Source of the DNA: Cardiocondyla obscurior
Taxonomy: Eukaryota; Arthropoda; Insecta; Hymenoptera; Formicidae
Reading direction: 5' to 3'
Assembly (NCBI RefSeq): GCF_019399895.1
Contig: NC_091879.1
Coordinates: 62,001-126,000, forward strand
DNA length: 64,000 nucleotides
In this document: one piece after another, positions 45,629-57,600 of the stretch
How positions within the stretch are numbered: position 1 is the stretch's first letter
Layout of the letters: each line of letters opens with the position of its first letter
Program-made: the position numbers and the translations under genes
Notes under the pieces: generated by a model
Databases searched by the model: none
What the model saw: only the letters and a program-made list of their open reading frames with translations
What the model was told of the DNA's origin: nothing

Positions 45629-48600
45629 ACGACGCGGATGTTCTTTGCACTTGTGTCGTTCTCTCTGGGCTCGCGACGTCGGCATCTGGTGGTTCGGTGG
45701 CCTTCAATTGATGAGCTTTTACAGGTTCCCTCGACTTGTGCTCGTTCAAAGTCCAAGAATGAGCGATCACGGAAGCTGGTGGTGGTGGTGGTGGTGGACT
45801 TTGCGGCTTCGTAACTGTTACAGGCAATCGTACCTCGAGCGACTTTTCCGGCGTGGCTAAAACAGGCATTGGCAATGCCTTCGTCGGAGACTTGTAGAAT
45901 GATGGTATGTCCGGCGTTTTCGGCGGCTGCGTGAGATCGACCGTCTCGTAATTCGGATCTTCCTCCGTATCCGTATCAATTTGAAGATCGTGCTCGCTCT
46001 GCGGGGTATCCGGCTTAAGGTCCGCGTCTCCTTCTCCCGTCGACGCGTTCAGGCTCTCGACCGCTTGCTGCATCTCCTCGACGTCCTCTTGAGGCGCCTC
46101 CGCCGCTGTTCCAGCAACGCCGTCACCTTCCGCTTCTTCCTCTTCCCCCTCGTAAGGGAAGTCCTCCGTCGAAGCACCAAACGTTTCCTCGAGCAACGCA
46201 GCAACGGCGTCTTCCGTTTCCTCTTGCGATATCGCCACCCGCGGCTTGTCCTCGCTCTGAGGCGGAGGTGTCGTCGACGCAGGTACCTCCGGTTCTTCTC
46301 TACCGCTTCGCGACTGACAATTGCCGTCTCTCTCGTCCGGCTCCGAAATACTTTTCACCGCGTTTTCGTGGATCGTCTCGTCTATTTCAATTCCAAAGCC
46401 GGGTATAAGTTTATCTTTTTTCTTCTCCGATTTGAGAGGCTGAATGCTGCTGGTCACCACCGGCGGAGTAATTGACGGCACGGTCGATATGCCGGGAACT
46501 TTCGGTATAGGGCTTAATATCGTTTCTCTGGACGTGGGAAGGCTGGACGATATTGTTTTCGATACCAACGGACTGCTCGCTCTCGGTGGACTCGGCTCGG
46601 AACCTAAGTAAGGTAACTCGCCGCTCTTTTCGTGATGATGGTGATGGTGATGGTGATGATGGTGATAATCCTTCCGACTGCGCTCCTCCTTTGACTTCTT
46701 TCGCTTTTTCTTTTTCTCTTTGACTTTTTCCGGTACCGTCGAAGGCGTGGACGGCTCGACGCTGTCGTTATCGTCGGTGAATCGAAAAACGTCGTGCTCG
46801 TTGGATTCCGTGGTGCACGCAGGAGCGGTTTTCGGAGAGCTCGGTATACCCAAGAGCTTCGCTTCGATCTCTCGACCGGCTTCAGCTAGATCGACGCTGT
46901 TCTCATCTTCCGGCTGATGACGCCGCTTCTTCTCCGTTTTTCGTCTCACTCTGTCCATGTCGAGAGAGCTGCGGCCGCCGTCGCTGTCCGAAGCGTATGC
47001 GCTGTTCTCCGAAGTCATGTTACCAAACCTGTTGAAGAATGTGTTAGACGGAGTGTCGTCGACGTCGTCCGAGAGTGGGCCAAAAATATCCTCCATACGC
47101 TGAGAATCTCTCGCTTCCTGCCTGTTGAGCCTCTTCCGTCTCGCTTTGGCTTTGTCTTCTCCGTTTCGATCGCGCTTCTTCTCTTTTTTACTGCGCTGCT
47201 TCTTATCGGCTCGCATTCTCTCTTCCGCGTTCTCCACCGTCGTAACGATCGCCGTGGCCGTCACGGCCGTAATTGTGGTCAACTCCGTCCCGTGATTCGG
47301 CCGGCAGTCAGCAGCATTCGACGTAATGACATCGACTTTATTTTTGTGCTCCACGACGTTCGGTTCGATTTTCAAGCTGTCTTCGTTTGAGATACTGTTC
47401 TTTTGACGTTTCTGCTTTTTCTTGTGCGACTTTTTGCGCGGGTCTCTTTCGTGGTTGTTCACCACTATCGCGGGATGATTTGTACGGAAACCAACAGCGA
47501 CTCGTTCGTCTTCGTCGGACGTGCGAGGCTCCTCCTTGATTTTATGCACGCTATTAACGATAACGTTTGAAGCCTCTAACGGATTTTGCTTTTCCTCGGT
47601 ATCGGCGAATCCGAGATCCACGTCGCTCTCGAGGAATCTCTCCGTCTTTATAGATTTTCGAATTTTGTTATTAAATGGTTCTTCCTCTTCGCTGGTATCC
47701 GAATGAATACGAGATCGCGAGCCCTTCCTCGAGAGGGACTTCGTTCTCGTCGAATCCGATTCGGAAGTAGCTTCGTCCTCGGTCAAAGCTTTGCTGCTCA
47801 CCGAGTCTCCATCCCACGATGTGCTTTGCTTCTTCTCTTCCCGTCTGGCACGACTTTGTTTCAGCTGTGAGAACTTGTCTTTCAAACGTACCTGGCGCTT
47901 CTCCTCTTCCAGTTTTTGCATATTTTTCGTTGAGCGGGCTTTCACCTTGTCATACATACTAATATAGGCGGGTTCGTCGTCGACAATATCGAAAATCGAA
48001 TGCTTCTTAGGCTCGTCACTGTCCGTATCCGTAGCCGATGGATTTCTCGCCACTTGTATTTCGTGAGTGGAGAGAGGACCATCGTCTACGTCGCTGTGAG
48101 AATTCACTGTAGACTGTTGCTGCTGATGGTGCTGGGCGTCTCTGTGGTTTGCGCCGACAGAAGACTGCTCAGTCGACGGGCTCGAATCGTTCCTCTTTGA
48201 AAGTTCCAGTCTCGACATAAACTCTTTGTCAGATTCGTGCGAAACTCTCGGACTGCGTTCCCTCGACTCTTTCTCCGATCGGTTTCTCTTATTCTTCTGC
48301 TTTTCCTTGGTTCCGCTGTCCCTCGAGTTATTCTCCCGCGTCGACTCCCCGTGCGTTCCATCCTTGCTGTCTTGCGTCGCACTGCTTTCCTTACTGTCAC
48401 GACTTTCTCTGCTTTCTCGACTAGAACGATGCGAATCGTTACGGTGTTTACGGTCTTCAGATCTTCTGTTCTGTCTGGAACGGTCTTTGCTGTCCCGTCG
48501 ATGGTCCGAGACTTTCGCGCGCTTCGCGTCTTCATCCGTAGGACAATCCTGCGACGAGCATCTACGTTTTATCGGTACCGGCGCCGGAGGAGCAGCTTGA

Positions 48601-51600
48601 CCCTGAGGCTGCGTCGCGGAAGGATGTAAATGATTTTCGGTCGACTGTCTTCTGTTATCGTCACGCTCTCTCTTTTCCTTATCCTTTTCTTCGCGGTCTC
48701 TTCTTTTTTCGCGTTCGGCCTTTTCTTTCTCCCGTTTTTCTTGATCTTCACGCTCCCGGCGTTTCTCTTTTTCATGCTTTTCTCTCTCGAGTTTCTCTCG
48801 TTCCTCCTTTTCGCGCTTCTCCCTTTCGAGCTTTTCCCGCTCCTCTTTTTCCTTCCGCCGCTCACGCTCCAGTCTTTCTTTTTCTTCTCTCTCACGTTTT
48901 TTCTCGCGTTCGAGACGTTCCTTTTCTTCTCTCCTTCTCTCTCGCTCTAGCCTATCTCGCTCCTCTTTTTCTCTTCTTTCTTGTTCCTCTTTTTCTCTTT
49001 TAAGACGTTCCTTCTCTTGCTTTTCGCGCTCCAAACGAATTTCCCGTTCTTTTCTTTCGCGTTCCTCCCGCTCTCTCTTTTCACGCTCGTCACGTTCTTT
49101 CCGTTCTTTCTCTTCTCGTTCCCTTTTTTCGCGATCGATACGTTCCTTTTCTCGTCTCTCTTTCTCTTTAAGCTCGTTCTCCTCTCTTTCTTTCCTTTCG
49201 CGCTCCCTTTCTTCCCGTTCTTTCCTATCTTTCTCCTGTCGCTCTTTGTCTTGACGCTCTTTTTCTCGCCTTTCCTCGTCCTTTTCACGCCTCTCGCGCT
49301 CCTCTCTTTCTTTCTTCTCTTGCCGATCACGATCCTCCTTATCCCTTCGCTCTTGTCTATCGCGCTCCTCTTTATCCTTCTTTTCTTTTTCCTCCCGTTC
49401 TTTCCGCTCGTATCTTAATTCTTTGTTCTCCTTAACGTCTTTACTGTGACTATCTGTACTGCCGATGTCATTCGTGACTGTCGAATTTTCCCTCTCGTCT
49501 TTGTCCTTACGATTTCTTTCGACATCGGTCTCCTCCTTTCGCGATCTCCTCTGACAGTCTTTCCCTTTACTGTGTTTTGACTCCCTGCTGTCTTTTCCGT
49601 CACGGGAGTCCCTGCTCTCTCGACTGCTGCCGCTCGTTTCTTTCCTCAAGCGAGAACGAGTCAAATCCGTGGAAGATGTCGATAATGACAATGAAGAGGA
49701 AGAATTAGATGAGGATGTTATGGAAGACGGTGGAGCTATCGAACTGGTAGTAGTCATGGAAGATATCGCACCCGTCACCGACGTCGTCGTTGTTGTCGTC
49801 GTGGACGAGGTTGTTGTAACCGCTCCCGCGGTTGTTATCGCAGTCGAGAAGGCGTCCGTCGACGCCGCGGTCGCAGTGGACGCGGTGGTCGTTGCGACGC
49901 TCAATCCCCGATGTGTCGAGGCTCCGAGGGTGTGAATGCTACCTATGCTACCGCTGCTGCTTAGAAGACTACTAGCTGACGCTAAACCACTACCGTTGCC
50001 ACTACTGGCTGTCGTTCCGCTAACGAGACCGATCGGTAGAGATACCGGTGGTAGTTCGGGACTAACTGTTTTAATAGAAGTGCCTGGTGTAATAGGCGTC
50101 GCCGGCGTCGGGTGTATGCAATTGTGCTGCGCCATTCGCGGGTCGGCCTTCATCATCGATGGAGTCATCGAGGTCGTCGTTGCCGTCAAACTCGCGGACA
50201 GCGGGGCGTTAACGCCAACTTGACTAACCGAAGTACCGCTGGTCGGCTGTACCGGCGGATGACTAGGAAACGGATACTGTAGACAAACTTTGCTGGTACA
50301 GCTACCGCCAGTGATGAGACCAGCAGTACTTCCGATCATCGAACTGACGCCAATGACACCGGTGAATTCCCGTGGTTCGTATTTTTCACTAAAGTTCTCC
50401 AATCGTTTCGAATCTTCGTCGAACACGCTTCTCTTTGCGAGGACCGACTTCACAATGTCGGAAGGTTGCACCTCGTGGAGATCCATATCGAGCAGCTTGT
50501 GCCGAAATCGGAATCTTTCTGAGGCACTGGCGTCGAGTTTAGCCAACGCATCGCCGCCAGCGGCACTTAGCGCCCTTGAACCTGACCACTTTTCGTATTT
50601 TTCGTCCAGTGAGCGTATCCTCTCTTCTAGACTAGGGGACTGCGGCGCCGTTTCGCTGTCGGAGCTGGTCGGGCTCGAGCTGGGATGTCTAGGAGGCGGC
50701 GAAGCTGGCGGTTGCGGAGCGGTACGAGGACTTGGTGCAGTAGATAAGCTGGCGCACGGCGGACTAGCAACTTTGGCGAGACTAGCACCACTCGACCGAG
50801 TGCTACTGCCATTATTGTTATTGCTACTGCTTGTATTGTTGTTGTTATTCAACATTTGTGCCGCAAACCTCGGCAGAGGCAATGATAGTGGGCCTTCGTG
50901 ACTCCTTTCCCTAAACCGCCTGGGCTCGCTAGGTACCAAATTTTCAGGTCGCTCATCAACGAGAGGAGTACCTGGTCGAGATCCATCGTGATGTTCGTGA
51001 TGCCTGTAATAATATTTAATATTAATTAATATTAATATTATTAATTATTATTATTACTAATATTAATATTAATACATTATGTAATAATTAATAATCGTAA
51101 GTATTATTATAAACTTATCAGTTTTTAAATTTGTAATTTTCTACTTTTTTTTTTTTTTAAATCACACAATTTACCTGCTTGTGGCATCCCGACGACGTTT
51201 ACAAGGTCCAGGACCTCTTCCCTCGCAACTGCCTCTCCTTGTGCTGTGATGCACCACTACTTTGTTATCACTAACGCGCCTAAAGTCCATGCCTTTTCTA
51301 GAATGCGAGGTAACAAGTAGCGACGCGATTTCCGGCTCATCGTCTTCACAGAGTATCGTCGTCGACGAGCTGTCAAATTTCGGTCGTTTTTTCGGCACAA
51401 AACCGACCTCATCGCCACTACTATGACACTCCTCGAGCTGCTCTAGTAGATGAACGCGTTCTTTTTGAAGATGCCGAATATCGGGCGGAGGTAATAATGG
51501 TGGCGGCGGCGCAGGTGGCTCGACGCTCGTAACGACACTTTGCATCGTGTGACGCCGTGACGGTGGCGGGCAATCGTCATCGTTGAGCTTGCCATCGCTA

Positions 51601-54600
51601 AGAACGCTGCTCTGATAATCGTCGTGACTGGCGCCGCTGCCTTGACTAAACTCGTCGTAACTGCGAAACCGTCGCGGCGTCGGTTCACCGTAATCTGCGT
51701 CATAATAGGAATCCTGATAGGATCGCCTGCTGCTGCGTGACATCGCCGTTGGATGGGCTGGACTCGCGCCTGGCGTGCTACCTCCGGAAGTTCGTGAGTA
51801 ATTCGCCGTTCTCGATCGCGGGGGCGTATCGTAACGAGTAAATCTGTTGCCTGAACTCGACACAGTTACTGCCGAGTCAAAGCTACCACGCTCCCGCCTA
51901 GAAGGAATCCTTTGAATGACAAACGCATTTGTTTTAAATTCTCGATTATGGCTCATAAACTTACATGTAAAATAATTATTATTAAAAAAAAAATAAAAAC
52001 TATAACTATTGAAAATGCACATTAAATAATTTTTTTTGTTGTATCTTAAATAAGTAATTTTTTTTTAACTATAAGAAAGTCGATCTTTCGAAGTTTGCAA
52101 GAAAAATATACATACGTTACGTCAAATGACGACGCTGGTGAAGGCCTCGAATCCCAAGCTTTTTCATTAACGTTCCCTTGACGATCGAGATGTTCATAAA
52201 ACGTTTCTTGGCACTCTCTCGAAGCAAAATCGACTTGCAAACGACGACCACGGAGCGCAGCCCCTCGCATTTCTTTGACAGCAGCTTGAGCACAACTTAT
52301 TTGATCGAAAAAGACCAGAGCATGACCACGTTCACGATCTACCACTACCTGAGTTATCGGTCCGAATTGATGGAATTGCATGTTTAAATATTTCTCCGAC
52401 ATACAATCTAAAACGAGAAAAAAATACAGATACAATTAATACCATGCTTTAATGTAAAATCAACTCGCAAATAAAACATTGAGTTACATAAAAAATTTTT
52501 TTAATTGTTCTTTTATTTTTATAAATATTTCTAACATATAAGTATTTGCAAAATTTAATGCTAATACAAATAAAACGCTTACCTCCAATACCATCAACCC
52601 AGACGCAGGATGTGGGCATCGATTTCCCGAATCCAAGCTTGATTCGATTCGCACCCAGATGTTCGCCATCCATCGACCTTATCGCTTTGACGACACTACC
52701 TATATCCGAATATTGGCAGAAAGCATAACTCGACACGGCGCCTTGTTTCTTAATATCGATTTCCTGCAAGTAGATATAACGGAATATGACTTAGTTATTA
52801 GGCTCATATTTGAATTTTATTATTCGGCTTTTTTTAATATTAGCTCTCTTTAAATAGGATATTATATATCATTCTATTTGATCCTTATTAGCGTCACAAA
52901 TAAATCGCTTCGATTTCCGAACTGGTTTCAACTCACTATTATTTCACCGAACGGTTCAAAGTGCTTCCTGAGCTCGGACGCGGTAACGTCTTTCTCGAGG
53001 TTCCCAATGAACAATGTCCTTGTCGCTTTCGGGTGATACTCGTCGAGTTCCGCTTCGTACGGCCTAAATTCGTTATCCTCGACGTCGTATCCCTGATAAG
53101 GTGCTACTTCAATTTTACATCCAAAGAAGAGCTTGTCCTGTGAGACTTCAAGAGCCTTCTCTACATCCTCGGGCTTCTTGAAGCAAACCAGGGCGTATCT
53201 GTCGCCGGCAGTGCCGACGACTTTCACCCACGTCACTTTGCCATGCTTCTTGTACTCGTGGAAAAGGCCATCCTTGAGAGAAGTATCGCTACTGCGAGCC
53301 GGGAGGTTCCTCACGCAGATGGCCAACGGCCTGCGATCCTCCGTAACAGCGACGTTGCTCGCGCGATGCGGCGAGCTGCCGGGCGACGTGCTACCTCCGG
53401 AAGAACTTCCGGCCGAGCTGCCGCTCCGGCTGCTGCTGGTACTTCCGGAACGACTGCTACCGCTTGGAGAACTGCTGCCGCTGCGTGATTTTCTGCGCTG
53501 TTTCTTATGTTGTCGCAAAGCACCACTGCTCCCGCCGCCGCCTCCACCTTCGAAAGAAACACAGAACGATAAAAATTTATTCCCAATGTTTAATTCCATA
53601 AAACTAAGATACATTTATATGATCTAATTGCTGGGGTTAATTTATACTTTGAGCATTTAGCTTTATATCTATTAAAATGATCGCTAATCACCTTGTTCGT
53701 CTTGGTAAGCGTCGTTGGTGGCAGGTGAGGGTGGCGGTGGGGCGCCGCCATACCTAGAACTCGTCGGCTCGTACGCCGACCAGGACGACGGCTGCAGACT
53801 GCCACGATGACGGTCTAAGTGGGGCGGGGGCGGCGGCCCAGAGACGTACGGGCCGGTCCTCGGGTATAGCCGATCCCTCGCCCTGCTCGATGTCACGTGG
53901 TAGGAACTGGAAGGTGGTGGACGGCCGCGGGATATGTAGCCGCCAGGGTCACCCGTCGACGGATCCGCCGAATGGCCACTGCCACCGACGCCGACCCCGC
54001 CGACGTTGCCGCCGACGACGCCGCTTCCGGCGCCAACCACCCGGTTGCTCCTCTCGCCACCGTAGAAGCCGCCGTGGGAACCACGTGTGTCGAAATTCTC
54101 GCTTCCCCTGTCTCCCCGTTCACCACCTCCGCTGCCGCTGCCAACCCCGGCACCGGCGCTCCCGCCACCGCCGCCACCGCCGGAAACGCTGCCAGTTCCG
54201 CCAACACTCCCTCCCCCGCTACCGCCGCCGGATCCATGATCCTCTGAACTTCTGAAAGGCGAAAAAATCATGGGCTTAGTCATCGTCGGCAGGGGAACAG
54301 CGACCAGTTGGGTCTGTGAGTCGCCACGAAACACATTCGTCACTTCCTCCTTCGGAATTGTTTTATTTATTCAACCTTCTCGCGTAGTGAGAGAGCACAA
54401 AAGTTGAACTTGCCTCAATCCGCGAAAGATTATACATATATTTAAATCTTGCATTCAAAAATACGTCACAATACGTTCATTATCGAGGGATTCTGCATAA
54501 TTATTGCGCAAAATATAAGAAAATATCTCGTGTTCATGAACTTTGCAACGATAAAAGAAACTAATTATCATACGTCCCCAGTCGTGTGCACCAACAAAAA

Positions 54601-57600
54601 AAAAAAAAAAATTGAGAGATAAACTCGTGTTGTATTAGTCATGCAAGAGAAAGCAAGAATAGTGAACGAATAGTAATAACAATATTACTGGGTAAATTCC
54701 AGTCTGATACATTTAGACATTTCAGTGGAAAGTTCGAATATCGAGAGGACACGAGCACTTAGAATCAGTTCAAGTTTTGTCGCGCCTAGACGAGCATTAA
54801 ATCTTCCTAACTCAACTACAATTAAAATATTTCCAATTTATATCATATTTCTCTCCTTTCTTATTTAAATCTTTAAACTAAAAAATTGTATTAAAAGATA
54901 CATAAACTGTTTAAATAATTAACAATATTAATCACAAAGTATTTTTGACGAGTGGAAAAATAGGAAAATATATTAACTGAAACGATAAAAAAAAAAAAAA
55001 GAAAAAAAAGTGACTCATATACCTCGTGAAATTTGTTATCTCATTAACATTTTGTTCGATAACGTACGCACTCTAAAATATACGTCGAAAGTCGACGACT
55101 GACCAATGTGGACTCGTCGAATGATACAACATCGAGCGATTACGTAAAAACAATGGATACCCTAACAAACTAAAATGCACCGTCATGTTTGCCAATCGTC
55201 TTAATAGATCTTTTATATTTAATATAAGTGTTATCACGTCGTGAGATTGTTAACACTGCTCGACGATAATACTCATGAAAACTTTTAACGTCTGTTCGGA
55301 AAGTAATATCAGAAGATATTTCTCTACAGAAATTGTCCTTACGAGAAACGATTGTACGCCTGAAATTCATTACCTCCCGTGACCGTAATCCGATTGTAAA
55401 TGCCCTAACGAAATCGTTTTAATGGAAAAATTAGGTCATCGCTATGCACATTCGTTTACTGATAACGCAGGTTCGGCGGCGAATACAGTTAACATTGTAG
55501 AAATGCCTCGGCAGCTAAGCAATTTACTGCGCACGAAAGAAATCGCTAGCCGGCATAAATATCTCAATCTCGGCGTTCGTATACGACCCAGGTGAGATGG
55601 GAGAGCGGAGAAGAAATCGAGATCGCGAGAAACTGACCGGGCATGCGGGCTCGTAAATTCTTGCCTACACTCTGACAGTTAACGCTCTCTCCCCTTACCC
55701 CCTTCGCTGATGCCCTCCTCCCGCTACAGTCGTCACGCTTCGACAGTTACTACTCGGCGATAGCGCCCGCGCAGCCGTCGGGGACGTGGCAACGTCGCCG
55801 GCGACCACGTCGTCACGGTCACCTGGCTTTTCGTGGAAATGCGACGCCGCTATACTCTCCTTGGTCGCGCGCGCGTGAATATAGGCGTGCAGGCGTGTAG
55901 CGTGCACGCACGACCTTTTTTCCTCTTTTTTTTTTTTTTTTCTTTCCTTTTTTTTCCCTACTACTCGTCTCTGTCTATATCCTTTTCTCTCTTTCCTTCT
56001 TTCTCCCTCCGTCCCCACCCCCGTCTCTCACGTTGAGATCGATCGATCGGAAGGCAAGTCGCGACTCTTCCGAAGCGACACGCGATGCGATGCGATGCGA
56101 TGCAACGTCAAGTATGTACCGGCGCGCCGTTGATGTCACGGAGAAAGTGCGGCGCACTGTACGTGTAGCCGTAGCACACGCAATTCGTCAAATACGCAGT
56201 AAATGGATGAGGGCAATCGTCCCGCAGGTAAAATGACGTCAGGTAACACGGAGCACAAATGCACGGCGCATATCTCGCGGCAAAGGAGGAGGAGGAAAGA
56301 AAAGAAAAAGTAGGAGAGAGATTACGCTACATATTGAAGTCAAGATAAGTACGGCAGAGATTCTCAACCTGAAAGCCACATGGACGCATGATTTTCGGAC
56401 TGTGCAGCCAGAAAGTTATAAATATGCGAATTACTCAATGCAATAGTTATTAAAAGGTTTGCCAGTATTTAAATAATAATCTAAACACTGTAATATTCTA
56501 TCTAGCAGTTGTGATAATTGATTTGATGGTGGACATATAATGGCATTACGCTTTAAAACTTGGTGATTAATTTTTCTGACGTCGAATACGTATTTCTTAA
56601 ATAGATGTGTCATCCTTAAATAGATCAGTCTTCTAAATGCTCATTGAACAGATATAATTATTATTTCACAATAAATTGTTCGAAGTTTGAAATTATTCAA
56701 ATCATCCCCGGCTTTACTCCGTTTGAAATTGCATTACTGGGTGGTTTTGTTGTGATGTAATTATTTCAATATTATTTCAGAAGAAGAGATAATACGGCAC
56801 CAGCAAGAGAAAAAGAGAGAGAAAGAGAGAGAGAGATACATGTTATATGTACAGCATGCATGTGTATGCAACTACCACGTTAAAAATCCAAGATATTATG
56901 GATAATAATCGCTATGCGAGGTCGATCAATAATGAAGCTAATATCGATAATACGTTATTATGCACGACGTTGGACATACGGATGGTTTTGTGTCAGCAAA
57001 AAAATAATTGCGTACGCCCACGTATAGGTATGTTTACTAAAGTCGATTCATTCAATTAAACGATAATATTACGTTGTATTGAACAAAATGGTTACAATCA
57101 TATAACAGCAAAAATTGTTAAAAAGCAGACAAAGTAGAGAAATAACTGGATATGATTTTAACAAACTATTCCCGTTCTTAATTAATTTAACACATAATTT
57201 TTTTATTATTAAATTGCGATTAAAAAAAAAAAGAAACTATATTTAAAATACTATTTTCCCTTTAAGTTAAGCCGTACAATTTTTACATTAAACCGATCAT
57301 ATTAAATTTGTGTATTTAAAAGTTTGTTGGAAACGTAATAAAATAAACGTTTGTCTATAACTACATTACAATGTCGTTTTTTTGTAACAGCTTCCTGTGA
57401 CGTGCGATTTAATTAATTCCTCGGATGTGACTCATCGTAAACCGGCACTTGTACGTGCCACTTTGAGGTCGAGAATATCTTTTCTATTCTTAGACGGGAT
57501 TAATCTGGAGGAAAAAGGTACGATCGGGAACATTTCCATATCCGTCGAAAGAATGCGACCGTATAATTTATCGAGTTATCTCAAACCGTCTGCAGTCAAC

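Larger units (their letters stand above)
41670..51003 (-). other. spen: 9.3 kb internal exon of spen
   Basis: One uninterrupted reading frame of 9,334 nt is bounded by an acceptor (AG at 51004-51005) and a donor (GTAAGT from 41669). It codes for about 3,111 residues with no membrane or enzymatic domain. From the N-terminal side it shows: a poly-Asn/Ser stretch; Ser/Thr-rich runs; a 770-nt Arg/Glu/Lys tract; several acidic and SUMO-like IKEEP/VKEEP segments; a His run; Pro/Ser runs; an RRGGRG-type basic patch; and Pro/Thr/Gln-rich sequence. Fusion of most of the body into one exon is usual for insect spen. Confidence 0.93.

Noticed and set aside
45233..45756. - strand frames with poly-Arg and poly-Val/Ala runs
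   Set aside because: Alternate-frame readings of the Ser/Pro triplet repeat inside spen.
41946..50901. Many + strand frames (up to 203 codons) over the spen exon
   Set aside because: Antisense shadows of the low-complexity spen coding sequence. Leu/Phe/Ser-rich translations mirror the Arg/Glu/Lys tract.
53890..54255. + strand Arg/His-rich frames over the Gly-rich spen exon
   Set aside because: Antisense of the glycine codons (GGC/GGT). The - strand frame joins correctly to the SPEN RRMs.
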